Of a DNA stretch of 64,000 nt, positions 42,563-52,939 are shown piece by piece. The notes beneath the pieces were generated by a model. That model saw only the letters and a list, made by a program, of their open reading frames with translations, was not told where the DNA came from and made no database searches. The position numbers were made by a program, and so were the translations under genes. This DNA is from Adiantum capillus-veneris (lineage: Eukaryota > Streptophyta > Polypodiopsida > Polypodiales > Pteridaceae): contig CM043947.1 of NCBI GenBank assembly GCA_014529385.2, positions 126,082,891 through 126,146,890 of the forward strand, read 5' to 3'. The number at the start of each line of letters is the position of its first letter. Position 1 is the stretch's first letter.

Positions 42563-43033
42563 CTAAGAGGATGTGTCATCTCCTTGACTCTTTAAGTCCT
42601 TTTCTTTGTATGCCTCACAGTTATCCACTAGATAAAGAGCTTCTTTGATCAACTCGTTTAGCGTCATCCTCCTTATCATATGCAGATCCTTCTGAAGGCC
42701 CGCATGTCTCAATCCTTGGATAAACATCAGCATCAGTCGTGCTTGCGTAGGTAATTCCGCTCTCGGACAGAGCTTAACATATCTCTTTAGCCGTAATGAT
42801 GCTTTGCGTAATGATTCATCCTCTTTCTGTTTGAATCTATGGATTTGCAAGACCGTGTTGTGAGCAATGCCTTTTGGCAAGAATTCTTCAATAAGCTCCT
42901 CAAATAGCTCATCTAGGGTCTCAAAATCCCATTTTTCCACCGAGTCGAACCATGTAGCTGCATCATCTTCTATAGTCAATCCAAATCCCGCAAACTGTGT
43001 CGCAAAATCTGAAACTTCCTCTGCTCTAATCAC
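42563..43033 (-). CDS. Gy4 gag core (156 codons)
   Basis: Gag core signature: AATWFDSVEKWDFETLDELF, EFLPKGIAHNTVLQIHRFKQ, RYVKLCPRAELPTQARLMLM-FIQGL and LDKDLHMI-like segment. This is the capsid domain. It is separated from 43094-43624 by a stop near 43090, so in the active form it was one polyprotein. Confidence 0.75.
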   Translation of the reverse strand: MIRAEEVSDFATQFAGFGLTIEDDAATWFDSVEKWDFETLDELFEELIEEFLPKGIAHNTVLQIHRFKQKEDESLRKASLRLKRYVKLCPRAELPTQARLMLMFIQGLRHAGLQKDLHMIRRMTLNELIKEALYLVDNCEAYKEKDLKSQGDDTSS

Positions 43034-43093
43034 TCTTCTAAAAGCCGTTATGTGATCTCTCGAATCTTTATCTCCGGAGTATTTTCTGTTTAC

Positions 43094-43624
43094 CTATTTC
43101 TGGACTTGGGATGGTCTAACTCGTCGATTGTCTACAAGTCTAACCAGAGACTTTCCCAATCCTTCTTTAGTTATCGCTCTTGAAGGGAATCCTGGTGGCT
43201 CTCTTCTTGGAATTCCTATAGGAATTCTCGTGTTTGGTGGAGGCATTTGTGGTCCTTCATTGACCAAATATCCACCTCTTTCTAGTACAGTCTGTGGATT
43301 TGTGCTTTCTACAACTCTGTATTCTCGTCCATACTTGTCAACAACTATAGATATCCATTGACAGTCAACTCCGTATGTGTAGACATATAATAGCTTGTAA
43401 TCCGTTATCTCTTCTAGGTATGGATCTGAGCACCTATAAAGATTGACCTCATTGTCGTTAATGTATCTATATAGTCCTTCACTCTCATGACCAATCATCC
43501 AAACTCTCTCAACAAGATGGGTCTTTATCAATTGCAAGTTTGGAAGATCCATTGTGGGAGGATATTCCTCTATCGTCGGGATCTCCAAGCTTGTGTAAGC
43601 TGCGTTTGAATCTAGGGTAGACAT
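43094..43624 (-). CDS. Gy4 gag N-terminal region (176 codons)
   Basis: ATG at 43624. Charged, Tyr-rich protein (ESEGLYRYINDNEVNLYRC, LLYVYTYGVDCQWISIVV) of no known domain, followed by a Pro-rich stretch. It directly precedes the gag core. The leader with palindromes lies upstream. Confidence 0.6.
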   Translation of the reverse strand: MSTLDSNAAYTSLEIPTIEEYPPTMDLPNLQLIKTHLVERVWMIGHESEGLYRYINDNEVNLYRCSDPYLEEITDYKLLYVYTYGVDCQWISIVVDKYGREYRVVESTNPQTVLERGGYLVNEGPQMPPPNTRIPIGIPRREPPGFPSRAITKEGLGKSLVRLVDNRRVRPSQVQK

Positions 43625-46330
43625 GATTTCTGGGCTTAAGAGCTTTTGCTTGGTTCATGTAGACTTAGTCAACTGTGTTCAAGTGCTTTGGTTAGGGAAA
43701 AGTCGAAACTATGTCCAAAACCGCAACCGTTTTGTCACAATTCTCGCAAATTGTCGCTTTCAGACACCCCTAACTTGCGGATGTATTTTGAGGCCTCAAA
43801 CGATGTTTTTTTTCAAAGCATACATTTAGTTCAAGTTTTGCTCTAAGATTTGTAGAGCCGCTCTCAGGCTACGTTTTGATATAAAAACTTTTCTGATCCG
43901 ATACCGTTTGTGAAAGTTATGGCCAAAATAGTGAAATGCAGTTTAGAATGTTCAAAATGAGTCCAAATTCAATTTTGAAAAAAGATTTGGGATCTCTGTG
44001 ACACTGTGAACACTCCTGTATGGTCAAAATTACAGTTGGATCCTAAAACTGGCCTAGAGACATCCTACGCATAGGATGTCTATATGCTCAGAATTTAACA
44101 AAATTTTGTCCAGAGACTCCCCTTGAGTCCAACAACACAATGGTATGCTTAGAATTTTATTTGGACCTAGAAATGGCCTTGAGACATCCTACGCGTAGGA
44201 TGTCTTTTTGCTCAGAATGACTTGAAATTTTCACCCCAGCTTCTCCTTGATGTGTTGATCACAATGGTGTGCTCATAAGTTGGTTTGGAGTCCTAAATCA
44301 AGCTGGAGACATCCTACGCGTAGGATGTCTAACTGCTCAGATTTTGTCCAAACTTGATCCCAAAATTCTCCTAGTGCTCATCAACCCAATGGTATGCTCA
44401 AAATTGAATTTGGATGCCAATAGGTCAAGATTTGGGCTGCAAGAGCTTCTAGTGCACTCCAAGAGTAGGATGTCTGACAATTCTTGTCTTTGCTTGGTAA
44501 ATAGGCCAAACAAGGTCCAAATTCACTTTTGAAAAAAGTTCTGGAATCCTTGAGACACTTAGAACCTCCCTATATGGCCAAAGTAGAATTTTGACCACTT
44601 TATGACCCTGGAGACATCCTACGCGTAGGATGTCTTTTTGCTCTGTTTCAGCTCAAACTTGCACTGTAGCTTCCCCTTGATGTGCTTAGCTCACATCTAT
44701 TTTTACTTTTTGATTCTGACACCTATAGGTTGGTCAAATGATCAAGAATCTGCTCCAAAATCCTGATGTCTGTTCTGATGAATTCCTAAGTAAAATCAAC
44801 TCCAAATTGGACCAAATTTGCCTAGGAGGCTTATCTAAGGCTATATGACAGCATGCTATGTCCACAGTTTGAATTTGGCCTCTAAATCATGCCTTAGACA
44901 TCCTACGCGTAGGATGTCTAACTGCTCAGAATTGCCCCAATTTTGAACCACAGACTCTCCTTAAGGTGTTGATCTCTGTGGTATGCTCAGAGGTTGATTT
45001 GGAGTGCTAAATCATGGTGAAGACATCCTACGCGTAGGATGTCTAAGTGATTAGAATTTCCCCAAACTTGAGCCACAGCTTCCCCTTGATGTCAGCAACC
45101 CAATGCTATGCTTAGATTTTAATTTGGATGTCAAAAGACCCCAAAACTAGTTGTTCTTGCCTTTTTAGTCAAAAGTGCTAAAGTCCGCTTTGAACCCAAT
45201 TTTCTCACCCAAATGAGGTGAAACCCTTTTCAGTCACTCAATATATCATGCATAACATGCACATGAAGTCACCCTATGGTTTGGTCTTAAAAATTATGCC
45301 TTGGGCACAATTTGGGTAGGATGTCTGGCAATTCTCATCTTTTGGATTTAATCTGTCAAAATTTGGTCAAATTTCCACTTTCCAGGTGAAAATAGGGTAA
45401 AACCTACCTTCTAAACACACTGGTCAACTCAGATTTTCAAAAAAAATGCCCAGATCACCCTGTAGACATCCTACGCGTAGGATTTCTACTGCTGATTTTT
45501 TGAGACTGAAGTGTCCCTAATGCTTCCTTATGCTCTCAGCAAGTGCAAGTATGCTTCACAATTGCAAAAACATACAAAAATCACTCAATTAAGCCTTTGG
45601 TGAAATTTTACGTTTTCTGACTCCACCTTTTGGCTTTTGGTCAACAAAAATAGGGAAAAACACTCAAGTCAATATGTTACTAGGGTAAAACCTACCCTTT
45701 GAACCCACTGGTGCAGTCAGAATTTTCAAATTTGGTCTCCAGAACCCCCTTGAGACATCCTACGCGTAGGATGTCTATGTTTACAGAATTGCAGGTTTTC
45801 TTCACAGAACCCTTGCAAATGCTCTTTTATATGCACAGCATCAGTCAGTCATACAAAAATATCCACAAAAGCTTGTTTAATGCATTTTTACCCTCAAAAG
45901 CACACTTTTTCGTGATTTCAAATGCAATCAAGCACTTTTCATTATTTCAAATGCAATCAAGCACTTTAGCAAATAATTCAGTGCTGAATAGCTCTAGATC
46001 AGAATCGGATCACTTACCTAAAGCTACTCCTACAAATCATATGGGGTTTTGCATCTATGAGTAGAAAAACGCTTCACTGCCACACACGGACTAGTAAACG
46101 CTTTTATCACCTCACAAATCACTCGACCACCAACAACTACTCTAATCCACAGATCCTAACTAAACCTATCTAGTCGCAGATCCTTGGCAAGACACACGCT
46201 TCCTGGCTATCCACTTGATCGCGGAATATCCTCTTCCGGATCCACTTAAGAAAAACGCTTTCTTTAGCCGAAACTAAATCAAGCAACCATCACACGAGTG
46301 TTAGTAGGAAACCTACTTAGGTCCTTGTGT
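43625..46330 (-). repeat. Gy4 long leader with eight 24-bp palindromes
   Basis: A 2.7-kb region between primer-binding site and gag without coding signal. It holds eight copies of a 24-bp perfect or near-perfect palindrome whose half is AGACATCCTACG: 44058-44081, 44182-44205, 44307-44330, 44612-44635, 44896-44919, 45021-45044, 45464-45487 and 45753-45776. Intervals are 124, 125, 305, 284, 125, 443 and 289 bp. Decayed half-sites (for example AGAGTAGGATGTCTG at 44461) lie between. The units also share TTTGGAGTCCTAAATCA- and CTTCCCCTTGATGTG-like segments, so they are diverged tandem repeats that kept the palindrome. Confidence 0.92.
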
Positions 46331-46348
46331 CCCCGGCAGCGACGCCAA
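46331..46348 (-). promoter_or_regulatory. Gy4 primer-binding site
   Basis: On the minus strand TTGGCGTCGCTGCCGGGG directly adjoins the LTR end. It differs by few bases from the TTGGCGCCGTTGCCGGGG site common in plant gypsy elements. Confidence 0.8.
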
Positions 46349-47304
46349 TGTTGGAGGAGCGACTCACACACCCATGAAGTGCATGCAAACACTACCTAGA
46401 TCAACATAATGTCAATCGAGGACACATATGACACGATAGGCACACGGAGGAAATCTCTTTAGCTTGTCAGGCTGAGACCATCCTACACATACAACACTCT
46501 GGAAGGCCAACTATACCACAATCAAGAACCTCACTGCTCTCAACTACACCACCTAGCCACATATACACATACGGAAGGAAACTGACCTAATCATGCCAGA
46601 TTCGTATGAAACTTAAGGAACACCATCCCTCACTAGGATACACCTGTCCCTAAGCTTCTACACTCAAAACCCTCACTCTAAACCCATCTGCGGAAAACGG
46701 GTAGGATGATAGAGTAGAATTTTGAAAGTGCCCGAAACTAAGATTTATGAGTACCTATGCGTAGCTTATGTCGCCACAATTCTATAGACTACTAGCACGC
46801 AAAAAACAGACATCGTTTAATACACTTACGGCCACAAATAGCTCGTAGATGCGTCGACGTGTGCGCTTCGTCTCACGTGGAATGCTTGGCGTTGTCGCGT
46901 AGCTCTCCTCGAGCCTACAGCAATGGTGCACTCGGATCTTCAATGTGTTGAGCGAGCCGGGCTTAGCGAGAGGATAAAGCTCACGCTCACTCTCTTTCTC
47001 TCTCACACATAGTAGACGGCAGCGCTAAAATTTTGATTATGATAAAAGCCTCCCTTTACAAAATGACGTAGGTACCTTATATACCAAGGCTACCTTAGGT
47101 TTAACCAAAAATGGGGTTGAAAGGGTCAAATGGCTTTGTATTTACAATCTGGAAGTGCCATTGCACCCCGGCTTCTGAAACTAGAATAACTACTCATTAC
47201 AAATGACGTTTATAGCCATAATTCGTAGCATTTCATAACTCGCAAAAGATAAGACTTTGGTACGAAACTTGAGTTATGTTGTGTTGTTGACCCAACCGTC
47301 GACA
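46349..47304 (-). repeat. Gy4 5' LTR (956 bp)
   Basis: It begins at the primer-binding site and ends at TCGACA next to the Co1 sequence AAGGT. It has an extra block at about 46955-46975 compared with the 3' LTR. Confidence 0.88.
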
Positions 47305-48076
47305 AAGGTTTGCAATGCAAAATGAAAAACCAGTTTCTACACCTTTGGCTGGTCATTTTAAACTAACGAAGGATATGTGTCCAAAGACACAAGAGGAGAT
47401 AGCCTATATGTCTAAAGTTCCATATGCTGCAGCGGTAGGTTCTCTAATGTATGCTATGGTCTGGACAAGGCCAGACATTGCACATGCAGTGGGAGTTGTG
47501 AGTAGGTTCATGGACAACCCAAGTAAAGAGCATTGGCAAGCTGTGAAGTGGATACTTAGGTATCTAAAAGGGACAACAACAAATGCTTTGTATTTTGGAG
47601 GAACTGATATTTTCCTAGAAGGGTATGTTGATGCAGATATGGCAGGTGACAAAGATACTCGAAGGAGCACTACTGGCTATGTGTTCACGGTTGGAGACAC
47701 AGCAGTAAGCTGCGCTTCAATGCTGCAGAAAGTGGTTTCACTTTCTACCACGGAAGCATAGTATGTAGCAATGACGGAGGCAAGCAAAGAAATTTTGTAG
47801 CTTCATAGATTCTTAGAAGAGCTTGGATTCAAACAAGACAATTGTGTCTTGTACAGTGATAGCCAAAGCTCTATCCATCTTGCGAAGAACTCAGCCTTTC
47901 ATTCAAGGACAAAGCACATTGAGGTGAGATATCACTTCATACGCACTCTTTTGGAAGAGGGACAGCTAAAGCTAGGAAAGGTGCATACAAGTGAAAATCC
48001 TGCAGACATGTTTACAAAGGTGGTCAACAAGGAGAAGTTGAGCTTTTGCTCATCTTCAATCGGCATTCAAGGATAA
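47305..48076 (+). pseudogene. Co1 reverse transcriptase end and RNase H
   Basis: It resumes with MQNEKPVSTPLAGHFKLTK, then YAAAVGSLMYAMVWTRPDIAHAVG and the RNase H segment (GYVDADMAGDKDTRRSTTGY with the first D, LSTTEA, then DSQSSIHLAKN). Stops at 47759 and 47798 break the frame; the second replaces the Trp of EILWLHRFL type. The distal part HIEVRYHFIRTLLEEG and the C-terminal end are intact. Preceded by AAGGT, the right target copy of Gy4 (left copy AAAGT, 35998-36002). Confidence 0.85.
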
Positions 48077-48136
48077 GAAGCCAGAATGGAAAGTAGTCAC
48101 AGGTTTGGTTTGGAGATCAGTCTCCAAGAGGGAGAT

Positions 48137-48780
48137 TGTTAAGTATGGAGCCTGATTTACCCTTGTAATTTTCTATGGTAAAAGGGCACATTTGTAAGGC
48201 CCCCATTATGAGGAGAAGCCATCGTGCGTGAAGGAAAATCACTCGTCGGAAACCAAAATTTTCACGGCCAAAAATCAGGGGCAACTTTAGGGGTCTCGGG
48301 GGCGGAGGCCCCCGAGACCTTTTTTTTCCCTCGCCGGAATATTCCTTTTCGCTTGAATATTATGGCCGGAAAGTGGTCGGAAAACAACCGTCGGTTGGCC
48401 GGTGGCCGGTGGTCGGAAGTCAATGGCCGGTAGCCGGTGGCCGAATTCAAAAGCGGACTTGTCTTCTCAAGGGCGGCCACACATGGGCGGATTGGAGGGT
48501 CCGATTTGGACTTATCTACATAAGGGCGGCTACACATGGCTGCCTCTCATGAGAGAGGGCAACCCTTTTGGCCTATAAAAGGAGGCCATTTCTACACACA
48601 TTTCATAGCGTGAAGTTGATGCAACAAGGTGAGTGTGAGGTGGTGAGAGTGAAGCAAGGCGGGAGCTCCATTTAGGGTATAATCCCTTTGTAAACTAATT
48701 CTTGTTTTGAAGTACTAAAGCCATTGAGTGGCTGCTTTCCCGTGGACGTAGCCCACATTGGGTGAACCACGTATATCGTG

Positions 48781-48871
<91 letters not shown>

Positions 48872-48955
48872 CTATAATTTTGTGTATGTAAATTTGTCTC
48901 TCTCCATTAAGTAATCTAGTCAATTATCTATTTAGCTACGTCTTATTTTGTAACA
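48137..48955 (+). repeat. Co1 3' LTR (819 bp)
   Basis: It is preceded by the purine tract CCAAGAGGGAGAT. Its TATA box (48572-48580) matches that of the 5' LTR; the CT tract has about 42 units (48785-48868). Confidence 0.9.
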
Positions 48956-49594
48956 GATGCATCTCTGGATGCAGGTGGTGCAGTTGGTGCAGGCAGTGAA
49001 GGTGAAGACACGGACATTATCATTGAAAAGTCTGAATCACCTTGGGAAGATGGTGATGCATCTGTGGATGCAGGTGGTGAAGCAAGTTATGCAGGTGGGG
49101 CAGTTGGTGCAGGTGAGGACACGGAGATTACCAATGAAAAGTCTGAACCACCTCAGGAAGATGGTGATGCACCTGTGGATGCGGGTGGTGATGGAGGTTG
49201 TACAGTTGGTGCAGGTGGTACAGAATATGTAAGGCACGATGATGGGATGGCGTCTTGGCAAAGGGAGAATGGAGGAGGTGCAGGTGGTGTTGCAGATTAT
49301 GTTAGGAATGATGATGGGACGGTGTCTCGTCCATGGGAGGATCTTGGGAACATATTATTTGAGAGTAAGCCAGCTCTAATCCTTGATATTAATGGTGTCT
49401 TGTTGACTTCATTAGACAAGAGGTACCATTCACGGAAGCCTGCCTACTGGAATGATCTAGAAATTGTAGAAATAGAAGGGGTGTTTGCTGGGTATAAAAG
49501 GGATGCACCTACATTCTTGGACCGGTGCCTTGTGCACTTTGATGTATTTATGTGGACCTACTGCATGAAGACTAACGCAGAAAACCTGTTTTAA
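48956..49594 (+). CDS. DT1 gene, acidic repeat exon (right half) and FCP1-like domain start
   Basis: The frame continues from 31782 without shift: two more acidic repeats (EKSEPPQEDGDAPVDAGG) and a bridge with RHDDGMASWQRENGGG, then an FCP1-type phosphatase-like start: PALILDINGVLL (about 49371-49410), where the motif DxNG replaces the usual DxDxT, followed by KPAYWNDLEIVEIEG, RDAPTFLDRCLVHFDVFMWT. FCP1-family HAD phosphatases act on phosphoserine, but this variant lacks the second Asp. The frame ends by a frameshift at about 49590. Confidence 0.6.
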   Translation, partial: DASLDAGGAVGAGSEGEDTDIIIEKSESPWEDGDASVDAGGEASYAGGAVGAGEDTEITNEKSEPPQEDGDAPVDAGGDGGCTVGAGGTEYVRHDDGMASWQRENGGGAGGVADYVRNDDGTVSRPWEDLGNILFESKPALILDINGVLLTSLDKRYHSRKPAYWNDLEIVEIEGVFAGYKRDAPTFLDRCLVHFDVFMWTYCMKTNAENLF

Positions 49595-50008
49595 GTGTCT
49601 GCTTTCCTGATCAGTTTCCCCAATTCAAGGAAATTCTTGCACAGCAGGATTGTGTAAGAGATGCTAGAATCAAGATAACTGGTGGAAAGCCTGTATTTTA
49701 CTAGAAGCTAAGTGAATTTTGGGAGAAAAGAGGTCAGTACACTGCTACGTCCACAATTCTAGTGGATGACACACAGTACAGCTGTGGAATCCTCTAGGCA
49801 CTTTTTGCATTGTGAAGAATATGGAAAATCAGAATCCCACTAAGATTCAAGGATATCTTACAACAACTGTAAGATCTTGGATCTCACGGCTTGGCTTTGT
49901 GCGGAAGATCGCCTCAAGTATGCCGAGGATTGTGCACTACCGAGACCAATGAATAACCTGAGCATTAGGATCTCAAAGCAGTGGCGTCTAGAGTATTACG
50001 GCTAGATA
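49595..50008 (+). pseudogene. Rest of FCP1-like domain, frameshifted
   Basis: A shifted frame from about 49590 reads CFPDQFPQFKEILAQQ, GGKPVFY, a stop at about 49702, then KLSEFWEKRGQYTATSTILV and DDTQYS (the DD pair characteristic of the FCP1 fold), and after another shift AEDRLKYAEDCALPRPMNN. Relatives with intact frames would show a continuous domain. At least three breaks make it inactive. Confidence 0.6.
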
Positions 50009-51022
50009 TATTATCTTGACATGTAACCATGATAAGTGATGTAAACAGTCAACCATTTACTGACTTATGGAGTATTTTGCTCACTTGTAATGATGACACA
50101 ATGTAGTAAAGCAGCTTCCAATGCTCAATGTAGTAAAGCAGCTTTTGTTAACTTGTACACTTGTTTACGTTTTCGCATTGTTCATCATTGCACCTCCACA
50201 GTTGCACAATTACAAGTACTTAACACAACTTCCGATACCAGGAAATGTTAAGGGCAGCTACCAGTCTGCATAGTAGCTACCCTTGCAGCTACTTGGCTAC
50301 ACTAATTTAATTTTTCTATGTCTGTTGTGGAGATCATTTATTTCTTATGGCTTAATGTACACGCGGGAGTACTGGTGGGCACTTGGGTTGGTTCTAGGGG
50401 TCATGATCATTCATGCATCAGATGTATTCAGCATTTACCAAAGTCACATGTCCATTGTCTCTTAGGACTCGCACATGCAGCCTCGAACGTTCGAAAAGTG
50501 CTGCCACATTTTCACGCCCCTGCACTTATTCTGAATGGCTCCTTATCACCCGCAACGTGATGACCCCCCCCCCCCCCCCCCCCTCATGACGTTCAACTAT
50601 AACGGTGCAGATGGCGAAGGCGAGAGAGAAGCAGGAGCCTACAAAAGACTGTTAACACCTACTGCTGCGGGCCTGCAAAAGCTGACCTTATCCTCTGTCA
50701 ACACAACCGTTGAGCAACCGCCTGTTGTGCATGTGCGAGATCCGTCATCGGTTGGCTATCTAGTCAGGGGCATCAAACCCTTGAATGGCCGGCTGCATGT
50801 GCAAGTCTCATCTGGAGTTGCCCTCATCTCCTTTTTTAGGGAAAGGCTTTCGACAAAGTGTTCATGCTATTTGCCTCAGGATATCACATAGGCATTTTAG
50901 ACACGATTCAAGCAATTGCAAAACAGGGTGATGCTCAGCACAGAGATTACGGAGATTCCCCCAAAGAAAAAAAAAAGATGTTGAAGGGCCATCAAAAGCA
51001 TCTTAGATTAGAACTAGGAATG
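50009..51022. other. DT1 centre between convergent genes
   Basis: AGCTACC motifs at 50250-50300, an 18-base C run at about 50566-50583 and a 118-codon frame (50535-50891) starting in the C run, which I do not trust. No other gene signal is seen. The plus gene and the minus transposase-like gene converge here. Confidence 0.5.
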
Positions 51023-52865
51023 CTATGCATCAAAAGGAGTGCTATTGTAAATAGCCTCATATGTTTCTGAGGAAAGTAAGAATTTTCTTGTACGTCCCAC
51101 TTTTTGCATTGGGAACTTAATAGCTCGTACAAGGTGGGATTGCAAGGTGGCTTCAGGCTCAGAATTTAATAGCTTGAACTCATAGGGATTTTCTTTTGCT
51201 TGTTCGTACCAAACTCCTTTGACAACAAATGAGCCGGCATTGCAAACATTCCCCCATGCATCTCTTAGCAAAGCTTTAGTTTGAGTCTTTTTTGTTGTAC
51301 ATTTCAAGACATAGAAATCCACAAGCTCCTTATTGTCATGAGGAGCTATAACAGTAAAATTTTCACCAACATGAAGTGCATCACTCAACGCATCATGGTG
51401 TCCTTCATATGCAAACTCTTCAATCTCATCATCATCTTCAACATCGTTTGTAGGTTCAAGGGTAACATAATGCCATGCAGAAACATGTGATTTGTTCTAA
51501 CACCTCCTCCAACTGCCTTGCAAACAAGCACTACAAAAGCATGAGAATTGCCGATACCTAAGAAGTTTTCCATTTGTTAAGGAGTAGTCGCTGACACAAT
51601 GTAACCCACGTGCATTAGGCACAGATTTACAATCCCGACGTTGGCTTCTATCCACATCACCGACTTTGACCTCCCAGAACAGTCGAGTGACTGGTCGTAC
51701 CTGCGAAGAATACATGGCTGTAGCACCATTGGACATGGTTTCTCTCAAAAATGGCACCACATTTGCTGGACATTGTAATTGCACACAGTCTAGCTTTAGC
51801 TGCTCCTGAGTGAGATGCCTCTTAATAACAGCACCTGCACCATCATGTTCGCCCTTCCCATGACCTAAACTTGAAAAGTGATGTGTCATTTTCAAACTTG
51901 TCAGAGTTCCATATCGAGCAACAAAATAAAAAAGCCTCTTTGCTTTGAACTGTGAGGCTGCTCCATCTGACCAGATCCAATGTTCTTTGAGTGATATGCC
52001 TAGCTCTTTCAACCAACCATAATGGAGCATAAAGCAATGCTGGACAAAAAGAGTATCATGGCTTTTATCATCAGATATATAGAAATGATAGTATTTTTGG
52101 ACACTATCTGCAATCCTCACATATGTAATGTGAACGAAGATTGTCACCTAGCTAGAAAACCAATGCATCAATTGGATCTTGTTCTGTTCTTTGAAAGTTA
52201 ATTTTCAACAAACTCCACCACAGACACTACCACATCTTCAAGGAAGATACGTAGACAATCTTTAAATTGATCGGCCTGCCATCTGTAAACAAACTTGTGC
52301 TTTATAAACTTACTCGGATGATCCTTGAACAGTACGAAAAGCTGCCCGCACTGCATCTCCTTGTGAGAAAGAACTTTTCTTTTCTTCTTTTTCCCTCAAT
52401 CTGTTTCGCCAACTTCAAGGTCTTCAAAAATCTTAACTGTTACCATGCGTGCACCATTTAACTCTTCAATCAGGCAAATTGGTAGCTTCTTTGAAGGCCC
52501 ACACGAAGAGCATTCACCAATCAAACACTTCAGTGCAAAAAAAATTGACCCGCTAGCCTTCGAGCATAAAATTGACTCCCAGAATTTGTAACACTAGGGC
52601 ACTGATTTGTCAGAGCACTACATTTCAAATCTGCACCACAAATATCACATTGACAACTACACTCTTTCCCATGTACACCATAAGAAATCTGCCTTATATG
52701 GTTTACAGCATCCCTCAAGAATGACATTTGAATATGAGTGATGCAATAGCAGCTGTAGCGATCTCGAAGCTTGCATACAAAATAAGGTTTCAGCTTTTCA
52801 AATGTCCTTTGGTGAATTTGTACCTCTGGGTGACTCTGTTTGAAGGCAAGAAAGAATTCTACCTG
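51023..52865 (-). pseudogene. DT1 transposase-like gene, main exons
   Basis: On the minus strand, an exon starts after TTATTTAATGCAG at about 52865 with FFLAFKQSHPEVQIHQRTF and a Cys-rich CSCQCDICGADLKC (52650-52690). After stops, 52147-51497 is open: YYHFYISDDKSHDTLFV, WSDGAASQFKAKRLFYFVARY and HHFSSLGHGKGEHDGAGAVIKRHL. Then 51388-51023 carries FTVIAPHDNKELVDFYVLK and FVVKGVWYEQAKENPYEFKLL. The SDD, SDG and HGKG-x2-DG signatures recur in widely distributed uncharacterised proteins of animals and plants that look like RNase H-fold transposases; I recall the pattern but cannot give a family name. Stops and shifts between 52530 and 52150 break it. Confidence 0.55.
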
Positions 52866-52939
52866 CATTAAATAATGATATTTAGTACACTTATTGGCAA
52901 AATCATAACTTATTGTTGACATGCAAAACTGAGATCAAT

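Larger units (their letters stand above)
36003..47304 (-). mobile_element. Gy4: gypsy-like element with gag and protease, nested in Co1
   Basis: LTRs 36003-36940 (3') and 46349-47304 (5') begin TGTTGG/TGTCGAC-type ends and are strongly alike. Target duplication AAAGT/AAGGT. Primer-binding site TTGGCGTCGCTGCCGGGG is next to the 5' LTR and the purine tract GGAAGGGGGGAG next to the 3' LTR, both on the minus strand. Minus-strand order: leader of 2.7 kb with palindromes, gag, zinc knuckles, protease, then two ORFs of no known pol domain. It lacks reverse transcriptase and integrase. Confidence 0.88.
31783..48955 (+). mobile_element. Co1: Ty1/copia element nested in DT1 exon, itself carrying Gy4
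   Basis: The 5' LTR is 31783-32565 and the 3' LTR 48137-48955, both beginning TGTT and ending TAACA. Target duplication is GACGC/GATGC (one mismatch). Gag, protease, integrase, reverse transcriptase and RNase H follow in copia order. Gy4 sits in the reverse transcriptase. The LTRs look about 95% alike by eye, apart from a CT tract of different length. The coding region has several stops. Confidence 0.92.

Noticed and set aside
43625-46330. CRISPR-like array of short palindromic repeats
   Set aside because: Repeats are spaced irregularly (124-443 bp), spacers are diverged copies of each other and the array lies between primer-binding site and gag of an LTR element in plant DNA.
50535-50891. 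118-codon frame after the C run
   Set aside because: Starts in a poly-C tract, no domain, no splice context; kept only as a remark.
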